Position numbers and translations under genes: made by a program
Shown: positions 9,941-17,180 of the stretch, piece after piece
Numbering within the stretch: the stretch's first letter is position 1
Layout: each line of letters starts with the position of its first letter
Assembly: GCA_041402045.1 (NCBI GenBank)
Contig: JAWKSZ010000009.1
Coordinates: 1-64,000, forward strand
Source of the DNA: JAGQRJ01 sp041402045
Lineage (GTDB): Bacteria; Planctomycetota; J058
Direction of reading: 5' to 3'
Length of the DNA stretch: 64,000 nt
Notes under the pieces: generated by a model
Databases searched by the model: none
What the model was told of the DNA's origin: nothing
The model's input: only the letters and a program-made list of their open reading frames with translations

Positions 9941-10201
9941 GTGGGCGAGATTCAGATCCGGTTCCGCATGAACATGGAGACCGGCAAGAAGGACATCCTG
10001 ATCGAGTACGACGGCGACGAGGACGCCATGCGCCACGAGCACGAGCGCGAGCACCGTCGGATCGTCGAGACCCTGGTCGGCAAGGGCGTCCTGCGCGAGG
10101 ACGAGGTCGGCGACGTGCAGGTCAAGCGCGGCAGCGACGCCACCGAAGAGCGCCGCGAGCAGACCGGCAGCGGGCCCGAGGCCGTCTCCACCCAGAGCTG
10201 A
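9941..10201 (+). CDS. small conserved-looking acidic protein, unknown function
   Basis: An 86-residue protein from GTG at 9941 with GAGG upstream. It opens MGEIQIRFRMNMETGKKDIL followed by IEYDGDEDAMRHEHEREH and an acidic helical segment ending EVGDVQVKRG. The strand-rich start and HEHEREHR helix look like a folded small domain rather than spurious coding. The codon pattern matches genuine local genes. No TM, signal peptide or metal motif is clear, although the His cluster could bind metal. It is flanked on both sides by repeat arrays. I cannot assign a function. Confidence 0.6.
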   Translation: MGEIQIRFRMNMETGKKDILIEYDGDEDAMRHEHEREHRRIVETLVGKGVLREDEVGDVQVKRGSDATEERREQTGSGPEAVSTQS

Positions 10202-10202
10202 A

Positions 10203-10890
10203 TGCGAACCCCGGCCACAGCAACGCCGGCGCCGTCCGCCGCGGAGCGAGCAGACCTCCACCCTCGACGCACCCGCCGACCGCAGGCGTTCGCGGTGTCC
10301 CTCCCCTCCGGCGGGTGGACGGCCTCACCTACCCGGGCGGGGATGAACCCCGCCCCTACCCCTGTGGGGACGCACGCCCTGGATTGGGGCTCTGCGCAAT
10401 CTCGACGCGCCCACCGACCGCAGGCGCTCGCGGTGTCCCTCCCCTCCGGAGGGTGGACGGCCGCACCTACCGGGGCGGGGATCAACCACGCCCCTACCCC
10501 TGTAGGGACGCACGCCCTGGGTTGGGGCTCTGCGCGACGTCACCCCGCCCGCCGACCGAAGGCGGTGTCCCGCCCCTCCGGCCGGGGCACGCCCTCACCT
10601 ACCCGGGCGGGGACGCACGCCCTGGGGTGGGGCTCTGCGCGACGTCACCCCGCAGGCGGCACGCGCGTGTGGGCTCGATCCCGCTCTGTCTGCATGTCCC
10701 TTCAACGGCCCGTTCACCCTCCCCGGGGTAGGGGCGGGGTTTATCCCCGCCCGCGCGCTGCTCGGCGCGCTCACGCACTCGGGACCTCTCTGCCCGTTCA
10801 CCCCCACAGGGGTAGGGGCGGGGCTCGTCCCCGCCCGGTCTGTGCGTCCCTCCACCTTCCGGAGAGGAGGGCCTCCGCCGACCGCCCTCT
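10203..10890. repeat. cluster of GC-type hairpin repeats in both orientations
   Basis: Four or five copies of the GGGCGGGG-type element fill this 700-bp gap. Inverted copies lie near 10331-10362 and 10470-10502 (CCCGGGCGGGGATGAACCCC-like), with a truncated one near 10599. Forward copies lie near 10727-10755 and 10809-10840 (GGGGTAGGGGCGGGG...). The inverted copies repeat with a period of about 147 bp and share GGATTGGGGCTCTGCGC-type flanks. No gene is supported here. Confidence 0.8.
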
Positions 10891-10905
10891 CCGAGCGGAG
10901 CGCTA

Positions 10906-11967
10906 ATGGATCACCGGGTGCGGAAGAGCGAGCGGGAGGCGTTGGCGCAGGCCGACCCGGAGACCCTCGTGGCCCACGCCCGCGATCACCTGCGCACGGG
11001 CAACCCGGGGGCGGCGCTGGCGCTGGTCGCCGGACGCGACGAGCCCGCGTTGGTCCACGCGCGCGAGGAGTTCCTCGCCTCGAGCGGGTTCACCGCCCCC
11101 GAGCTGGCCCACGCCTGGGGCTTCCCCGAGCTCGGGCTGGACGAGCTGGCCTGGATCGCGGCCCAGGCCCGGGAGACCCCGCCGCCCGGGCTCGCGACCT
11201 TGGCCCACCACCCGGATCCGCTGGCCCGCGGTCTGGTCGCGCGGCTGGCGCCGGTCGCCGCGGACGACCCCGACCCCTACGTGCGCGCCCGCGCGCGGCC
11301 GGCGGTCGTCGACGACGCCGCGGAGTCCGTGGGCACGCGCCTGTTCGGCGCCCACGGCCCGATGTACGAGAGCGGGATCTTCGTGGGGTTCCTCGCGGGC
11401 TACGACGCGCGGCTGAGCTACTTCAGCCACGCGTTCCTCGAGCGGGTGAGCCGGCTGTTCGCCTGCGGTCCAGGCAAGGTCGCCTTCGCCCGCACCTACG
11501 GCCTGGCCTGGCCCGCGGACGACGTGGACCTCGACGCGCTGGTCGCCGCGGTCGACCGCACCCTGGCCGCGCAGGTCTTGCCCTTCGAGCTCGAGCTGAC
11601 CAACTTCGCGCTCTACGACCACCTCACCGGGCTCGCGCCCTCGGACCTGCTCTCGGGCAACGACGAGCGCCTCGCGCGGCGCTTCTCCCGGGACCTGAAC
11701 GGCCACGAGGCGCGGCTGCGCCCCATGGGGACCCAGCTCCTGCACCACCGCCTGCTGCGCGAGTTCCCGCCCAACGTCGCCCCCTCGGGGGAGGCCCTGG
11801 CCCCGCTCCTGGACGAGGCCCGCGCGCGCTACGGCCCCGTCGGCTTCCGCTCGGTCGAGATCTTCGTCGAGCGCGCCCTCGCCGCGCGCAAGAGCGGACT
11901 CCTCGGCGGCGAGGCCGGCCCCAGCGGGTTCCTGCTCCGCCCCCGCCCCGAGGACGACCCGCGCTGA
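10906..11967 (+). CDS. hypothetical protein with HEAT-like N-terminal half
   Basis: A 353-residue cytoplasmic protein with no signal peptide or TM segment; I do not recognise the family. The first 150 residues are helical and Ala/Leu-rich. LATLAHHPDPLARGLVARLA followed by VAADDPDPYVRARARPAV resembles HEAT/ARM repeats. The second half has a mixed alpha/beta look, including FAYDARLSYF-like and GPVGFRSVEIFVERAL segments. It precedes thyA by 50 bp, but a TATAAC box lies between, so it is probably not in the thyA operon. The start (ATG immediately after the repeat block) is the only reasonable one. Confidence 0.6.
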   Translation: MDHRVRKSEREALAQADPETLVAHARDHLRTGNPGAALALVAGRDEPALVHAREEFLASSGFTAPELAHAWGFPELGLDELAWIAAQARETPPPGLATLAHHPDPLARGLVARLAPVAADDPDPYVRARARPAVVDDAAESVGTRLFGAHGPMYESGIFVGFLAGYDARLSYFSHAFLERVSRLFACGPGKVAFARTYGLAWPADDVDLDALVAAVDRTLAAQVLPFELELTNFALYDHLTGLAPSDLLSGNDERLARRFSRDLNGHEARLRPMGTQLLHHRLLREFPPNVAPSGEALAPLLDEARARYGPVGFRSVEIFVERALAARKSGLLGGEAGPSGFLLRPRPEDDPR

Positions 11968-11988
11968 GTGAGCGTCGGAATCCCGCGG

Positions 11989-11994
11989 TATAAC
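11989..11994 (+). promoter_or_regulatory. -10-like TATAAC before thyA
   Basis: TATAAC lies 23 nt upstream of the thyA GTG. The implied leader contains AGAGGGAGGG as ribosome binding site, so this transcript is not leaderless. Confidence 0.35.
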
Positions 11995-12017
11995 GGCCTT
12001 CCAGAGGGAGGGACCCC

Positions 12018-12812
12018 GTGCGCCAGTATCTGGAGCTGCTCCAGCGGATCCTCGACGAGGGTGTGCCCAAGGACGACCGCACCGGCACGGGCACGCTCTC
12101 GGTGTTCGGGCACCAACTGCGCTGCGACCTCTCCCAGGGCTTCCCGCTCCTGACCACCAAGAAGCTGCACCTGAAGTCGATCGTGCACGAGCTGCTGTGG
12201 TTCCTGCAGGGCGACACCAACGTGGCCTACCTCAAGCAGCACAAGGTCAAGATCTGGGACGCCTGGGCCGACGAGCAAGGCGAGCTGGGCCCGGTCTACG
12301 GCAAGCAGTGGCGCGCCTGGAGCGCCCCCAACGGCGAGACGATCGACCAGCTCGGCCAGATCCTCAGCGAGCTGCGCCAAAACCCCGACTCGCGGCGGCT
12401 GGTGGTCTCGGCCTGGAACGTGGCGGACCTGCCCCACATGGCGCTCCAGCCCTGCCACACCCTGTTCCAGTTCTACGTGGCCCAGGGCAAGCTCTCCTGC
12501 CAGCTCTACCAGCGCAGCGCCGACGTGTTCCTCGGCGTGCCGTTCAACATCGCGAGCTACGCGCTCCTGACCTGCATGGTGGCGCAGGTGACCGGCTACG
12601 AGCCCGGCGACTTCGTGCACACCTTCGGCGACGTGCACCTCTACCAGAACCACGTCGAGCAGGCGCGCCTGCAGCTCGCCCGCGACCCGCGCCCGCTGCC
12701 GCGGCTGCAGCTCAACCCCGAGGTCACCGACCTGTTCGCGTTCCGCTACGAGGACGTGCAGATCCTCGACTACGACCCGCACCCCAAGATCCGGGGCGAG
12801 GTCGCGGTGTGA
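12018..12812 (+). CDS. thyA: thymidylate synthase
   Basis: A 264-residue enzyme, the same length as E. coli ThyA. It converts dUMP to dTMP using 5,10-methylene-THF in the cytoplasm. Diagnostic segments are DRTGTGTLSVFG (folate/phosphate end), the active-site LQPCHTLFQFYV with catalytic Cys146, QRSADVFLGVPFNIASYALL, and HTFGDVHLYQNH. It starts with GTG at 12018 after AGAGGGAGGG. Its TGA overlaps the start of the dihydrofolate reductase gene by 4 nt, so the enzyme that makes dihydrofolate is coupled to the one that reduces it. Nothing unusual. Confidence 0.98.
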   Translation: MRQYLELLQRILDEGVPKDDRTGTGTLSVFGHQLRCDLSQGFPLLTTKKLHLKSIVHELLWFLQGDTNVAYLKQHKVKIWDAWADEQGELGPVYGKQWRAWSAPNGETIDQLGQILSELRQNPDSRRLVVSAWNVADLPHMALQPCHTLFQFYVAQGKLSCQLYQRSADVFLGVPFNIASYALLTCMVAQVTGYEPGDFVHTFGDVHLYQNHVEQARLQLARDPRPLPRLQLNPEVTDLFAFRYEDVQILDYDPHPKIRGEVAV

Positions 12813-13309
12813 AGCTGGTCCTCGTCGTCGCCGTGGCGCGCAACGGCGTGATCGGCCGCGACGGCGACCTGCCCTGGCGCCTGCCCGCCGACCTCAAACA
12901 CTTCAAGCGCGTGACCCGCGGCTACCCCATGATCATGGGCCGCAAGACCTGGGACTCGATCGGCCGCAAGCCGCTGCCCGAGCGCCCCACGATCGTGGTC
13001 AGCCGCGACGCCGCCTGCGGCGAAGGCCGGGCCGAGGTCGTGTCCAGCCTCCCCGCCGCGATCGAGGCCGCCCGCGCCCACGGCCTGGATCAGGCGATCG
13101 TCGCGGGCGGCGCCCGGATCTACCGCGAGGCCTTCCCCCTCGCCGACCGCGTCGAGCTGACCTGGGTCGACGCCGACGTCGAGGGCGACACGCGCTTTCC
13201 CCTCGAGCTGCTCGAGGGCTGGACCCTCGTCGCCGAGGAGCGCCGCCCCGCCGACGCCAAGCACGCCTACCCCTTCGCGTTCCGCACCTACGCCCGCGCA
13301 CCGGGGTAG
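12809..13309 (+). CDS. folA: dihydrofolate reductase
   Basis: A 166-residue enzyme that reduces dihydrofolate to THF with NADPH. The start is the GTG at 12809, overlapping the thyA stop. VKLVLVVAVARNGVIG leads into DLPWRLPADLKHFK, with the catalytic acidic residue D28. MIMGRKTWDSIGRKPLPER is the NADPH loop, and AIVAGGARIYREAF and ELTWVDADVEGDTRFP are typical C-terminal strands. Length and order are standard. It follows thyA as in many bacteria and closes the unit: a 48-bp repeat array begins 1 bp after its stop. Confidence 0.97.
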   Translation: MKLVLVVAVARNGVIGRDGDLPWRLPADLKHFKRVTRGYPMIMGRKTWDSIGRKPLPERPTIVVSRDAACGEGRAEVVSSLPAAIEAARAHGLDQAIVAGGARIYREAFPLADRVELTWVDADVEGDTRFPLELLEGWTLVAEERRPADAKHAYPFAFRTYARAPG

Positions 13310-13310
13310 G

Positions 13311-13690
13311 ACCTCGTGCCGGACCTGCGGAGCGTCCGACCTCGCACGCCTACGAAACCTCGTGGCGGACACTGCGGAGCGATCCGACCTCACACGCCTA
13401 CGAAACCTCGTGGCGGACACTGCGGAGCGATCCGATCTCGCACGCCTACGAAACCTCGTGGCGGACACTGCGGAGCGATCCGATCTCACACGCCTACGCA
13501 ACCTCGTGGGCGACTGCGGAGCGATCCGATCTCACACGCCTACGCAACCTCGTGGGCGACGCTGCGGAGCGGTCCGATCTCACACGCCTACGCAACTCGT
13601 GGGCGACGCTGCGGAGCGATCCGATCTCACACGCCTACGCAAACTCGTGGGCGACGCTGCGGAGCGATCCGATCTCACACGCCTAAGAAA
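13311..13690. repeat. tandem array of eight ~48-bp units (type C)
   Basis: Unit starts are at 13311, 13357, 13405, 13453, 13501, 13547, 13595 and 13642. The unit has ACCTCGTGGCGGAC, then GCGGAGCGATCCGA (containing CGGA-GCGA-TCCG), then TCACACGCCTACG. A multiple-of-three period keeps frames open in some units, but no gene is supported. The last unit runs straight into a GGGAGCAG hairpin. The unit resembles the left flank of the type-D repeats at 32104-32765. It is not CRISPR: there are no variable spacers. Confidence 0.85.
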
Positions 13691-13875
13691 CCTCGGGAGC
13701 AGCTTGCTGCTCCGGTATGTGTGCGCGTCCCTCCACCCTCCGGAGGGGAGGGCATGCCGGGACGGGTTGACCGCTGGAGCTCCGCTCGCTCGTGGCCGCG
13801 GCGCGGAATCCCTCACGGCCGATCTGTGGAGGGACGCACATACCGGGAGCAGCAAGCTGCTCCCCTACCGGTGGT
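13691..13875. repeat. inverted pair of GGGAGCAG hairpin repeats
   Basis: A forward copy at about 13694-13750 (GGGAGCAGCTTGCTGCTCC, then GTCCCTCCACCCTCCGGAGG) faces an inverted copy at about 13828-13868 (GTGGAGGGACGCACATACC, then GGGAGCAGCAAGCTGCTCCC). The pair could form a long imperfect stem. Confidence 0.8.
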
Positions 13876-13989
13876 TGGGTGACCGCTCCGAATTCACGCG
13901 AGACCCGTCGCCGAACGCGGCCCCCGAGTGCGCGACGCCCCGTGAACCCGGGCCAGCCACAGAAAACCGGACACTCCCGCGCCCTCCGC

Positions 13990-14386
13990 GCTGCTACTCG
14001 ACTCCCTCCGTACCTGCACCAGGGACATCCCCGCTGCTAGTCGACTTACGCGTTACCTGCACTGGGGACATCCCCGGTGCCAGACGACTAACTCCCTACC
14101 TGCACTCGGGACATACGCGCTGCTAGTCGACTAACTCCGTACCTCCACCTGGGACATCCCCGCTGCTAGTCGACTAACTCCGCACCTCCACCTGGGACAT
14201 CCTCACCGAGACTGCCTTCGCACCTGCACCTGGGACAGCCCCGCCGTTAGTCGACTACCTCCGCACCTGCACCTGGGACATCCCCGCCAGTCGACTTTAC
14301 GCGCACCATGTCCCTGGGTCTCCCCCGCCGCCATTCGACTTACGCGCACCATGACCCTGGGGGCTCCACGCAGTGCGTCAACAGGC
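13990..14386. repeat. degenerate tandem repeat, ~43-bp unit
   Basis: About eight units built on GTCGACTAACTCC, then (T/C)ACCTGCACCTGGGACATCC, then CCGCTGCTA. Units diverge toward the right end. No gene is evident. Confidence 0.8.
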
Positions 14387-14638
14387 GCGCTGGAGGTCAA
14401 ACGCCACGTCACCTGTCCCGGGACTGCCGAGCTGGAGGTCGAACGCCAGCTCACCGGTCCCGGGACTGCCGAGCTGGAGGTCGAACGCCACGTTACGTGT
14501 CCCGGGACTGCCGAGCTGGAGGTCGAACGCCGCGTTACGTGTCCCGGAACTGCCGAGCTGGAGGTCGATCTCCGCGTTACGTGTCCCGGAACTGCCGAGC
14601 TGGAGGTCGATCTCCGCGTTACGTGTTCCGGGACTGCC
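14387..14638. repeat. tandem repeat, six 42-bp units
   Basis: Six exact-length units of GAGCTGGAGGTCGAACGCC, then ACGTTACGTGTCCCGGGACT, then GCC. In one frame they would encode a 14-residue repeat (ELEVERHVTCPGTA), but codon use and context do not support a gene. The GTCGA and GTTAC...GGGAC core resembles the neighbouring 43-bp unit. Confidence 0.85.
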
Positions 14639-14726
14639 GAGCCGGCGTACGACCGCCGGCCTGGCCCCTCCCCTCGTTTCCCGAATCTTGTGACTACAGG
14701 GGTTATGTCCCGTCCGGAGACGTCAC

Positions 14727-14760
14727 CTCCGGAGACACCCCAGGGCGGGTGTCTCCGGAG
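14727..14760 (+). promoter_or_regulatory. perfect 14-bp hairpin upstream of the lipoprotein gene
   Basis: CTCCGGAGACACCC (14727-14740), loop CAGGGC, GGGTGTCTCCGGAG (14747-14760). There is no T-tract, so it is not a standard intrinsic terminator. A second, weaker GGTGTCACCCC-type palindrome lies near 14815. The role may be mRNA leader structure or a binding site. Confidence 0.45.
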
Positions 14761-14908
14761 GAGACGCTCGCCGCCGATCCCTCGCTGGGGGCACGCCTTC
14801 GCTGCCGTCACGGGGGTGACACCCCAACACCGTTCACAACCCACTCGAAGCACGAACGTTATGGCACGGGACCTGCGAAGGAGCCTCACGCAACGGAGAG
14901 GAAGTCCC

Positions 14909-16194
14909 ATGCAGCAAGCAGGAATCAAGCTGACGGTGTTCGCGATCGCGTGCGCCACGATCGGGTGCGGGAGCGGGTCGAGCGGGGGTGGCGTCCCCAG
15001 CGGAACCGTGGCGGGGGTCTCGAGCCTCCCGGGCGGCGGCGGCAGCACCCCGACCTCGGTCGCCGGCACCTACGTCGGGAGTTACGCCACGGCCAGCGAC
15101 CAGGGCCGCGCGCTCCTGTTCGTCTACCCCAACGGCGCGGTCTCGGCCTGGGTGGCCTCGACCCAGGACCCCGCCCAGCGCGACGTGTTCCTCGGGACCC
15201 CGACCCCCGGGCGGGCTCGCGGTCGCCGCCTCGGCTCGACCTCCAGGGCGACCTGGCCGCGCTCAACGGCAGCTGGGCAGCGCCCTCCAGCTCGAGAAGC
15301 TCGGGCCCCAGAGCGCGACCCGCGCCTACTCCGGCACCACCGAGAACGAGACCCTGCTCGTGGGCGGGCTGTGGTCGGGGGTCGTCGACCCGGGCGGCGC
15401 GGTCACCGCGATCTTCACCTACCCCTCCCTGGGCTTCGTGTCCGAGGTCCTCGGCGGCCAGATCGACCCCAACGGGAGCGTGTCCTTCTCGGGCCCCCGC
15501 GACGTGGGCCAGGGCCGCTTCGAGAACTTCCTCGCCGCCGGGCGCTGGAGCGCCCGCGACGGGAGCCAGGTCGGCACCTGGCACGGGAGCATGGCGCCCA
15601 CCGGCCAGCCCGCGCCGCGCACCGGGGGGATCAGCGGCGCCTACGTCGGGCGCTACCAGTCGACCTCCGGGGTGACCGAGGCCGGCGTGCTCGGGGTGGT
15701 GATCTACCCCGACCTGAGCTTCCTCGCGGTCGCGATCAGCACCCTCGACCCCCAGCGCAAGGACGTGGGCGTGGGCCTGGTCGGACCCGACGGGGTCCCC
15801 GTCGGCGCGCTCACCTGGGCCGGCTCGACGGTCACCGGCGGGAGCCTGCTCCGCGGCGGGACCTACGACGCCGGGGACCACGCGGGGACCTTCGACCTCG
15901 CCCCCGGCCACCGGCGACCGCCTGCACTCGGGGCTGTTCATTGACAGCGGCCTCCGCTGCCGGGCACCTGGATCGCGGTCGACGACGGCCAGGGTAACGA
16001 CCGGCCTCACCGCCTACCCTCGCTCCTCGCCCTGGGCGACGGCGGGAAGGGCGCGCGCGACGCCAACGGCGCCGTGGTCTGACCACCGCTGCCGGCGATC
16101 GGGCCACCGGCCGCTTCGACGGCGGGTTCTCGGGCGGGGAGTGGGTCTCCACCGCAGCCAGCGCGGCTGGTGGGTGGGTCTGCGCTTGCAATGA
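14909..16194 (+). pseudogene. secreted lipoprotein-like beta-repeat protein, frameshifted
   Basis: Starts at ATG 14909 after GAGAGGAAG. The N-terminus MQQAGIKLTVFAIACATIGC is a lipoprotein signal with lipobox ATIGC, followed by a Gly/Ser linker. Repeats of the type GTYVGSYATASDQGRALLFV and GAYVGRYQSTSGVTEAGVLG (each followed by YP..S..A and DP...DV) suggest a beta-rich surface protein. The frame changes near 15210 and again near 15905. Continuing in the shifted frames restores sensible protein up to GWWVGLRLQ and TGA at 16194. So the ancestral ORF was about 430 residues. Either true decay or consensus indels; I favour sequence error for at least some. Confidence 0.6.
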
Positions 16195-16289
16195 GCCGCG
16201 GCGAGCCCGATCGCACGGGCATGCCGAGCTCCTAAGGACGACGCCGCGCCGCGCCGCCGAGGACACCGCCGACGCGGTGGACCCTGGCG

Positions 16290-17180
16290 GCGCGCAGCCG
16301 GACGACGACACCGCGGAGCTTGGTCGCCCCCCACGCGCGAGCGACCCCGACACCGCCGACCCCGCGCCCCACGCCGGGGCCACGGCCCCGCCCGACGACG
16401 ACACCGCCGACCGCGGCCCCGCCCGTCCCTCGCTCCGCCGGGGACGCCGAGGCGCGAGCCGGGGCGCCCCCCCGCCACGGGCCCGCCGACCGCGGCCCGC
16501 CCGTCCGCGCCCTGCCTCGACACCGCGGCGCGTGATCCCAGGCGCCCCGCCAACGACGCCCCCGACGACGACACCGCCGACCGCGGCCTCCACCGCCCTC
16601 GCCCGCTGACGACACCGAGGCGCGTGATCCGGGGGCGCCCGGCCCGCCACGCCCCCGACGACGAGACCGCTCACCGCGGCCCCGCACGCCCTCACTCCGC
16701 CGGGGACACCGAGGCGCGCGAGCCGGGCCGCCCCCGCCCGCCACGCACCCTCGACAGCGAGACCGCCCACCGCGGGCCTACCCGCCCGCGCTCCGGGCTG
16801 GACGCCGCGGCGCGCGATCCCAGGCGCCTGACCGCCACGCGCCCGACGACGACACCGCCGACCGCGGCCCACCCGCCCGCGCTCCGCCGAGGACGCCGCG
16901 GCGCGCGATCCCAGGCGCCCGCCCGCCACGCCCTCGACGACGAGACCGGCCGAACGGCCCGCCCGCCCGCGCCCGCCGACGACACCGAGGCGCGCGAGCC
17001 CAGGCGCCCGGCCCGGCCACGCGCCCGACGACGACACCGTGCCCCACCGTGGGCAACCTACCCGCCCGCGCTCCGACGACGACACCGCTGCGCAGGCCCG
17101 GCGACCGCGCCCGACGACGACACCGCCGCGCGGCGTCGCGGCTCGCACCGACACGCCCGCCGACGACACCGCCGTGCGTG
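16290..17180. repeat. degenerate ~90-bp tandem repeat encoding DDDTA motifs
   Basis: GACGACGACACCGC(CGACCGCGG) recurs at about 16301, 16395, 16564, 16655, 16754, 16846, 16934 and 17027, then more densely to 17161. In alternating frames the translation gives PDDDTADRGPARP-like strings. It lies between the lipoprotein relic and the kinase. It may be the eroded or mis-assembled 5' part of the kinase gene, because the kinase N-terminus carries the same motif. Confidence 0.65.

Noticed and set aside
10202..10906. ORF giving AGMNPAPTPVGTHALDWG-type peptides
   Set aside because: This is the translation of GC-type hairpin repeats. Similar peptides appear wherever the repeat occurs, in either strand.
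13311..13690. Possible CRISPR array (regular 48-bp spacing)
   Set aside because: The whole unit repeats, there are no variable spacers, and no cas genes are nearby. The Cas4-like domain at 53317 belongs to a helicase fusion.
13362..14126. ORF with a 16-residue repeat (ADTAERSDLTRLRNLV)
   Set aside because: It arises from the 48-bp non-coding array. The frame is lost where unit length varies, and there is no ribosome binding site or family match.
14351..14640. ORF with a 14-residue ELEVERHVTCPGTA repeat
   Set aside because: The 42-bp period keeps the frame open, but the ORF continues into unrelated frames of the lipoprotein gene and has no start signal.
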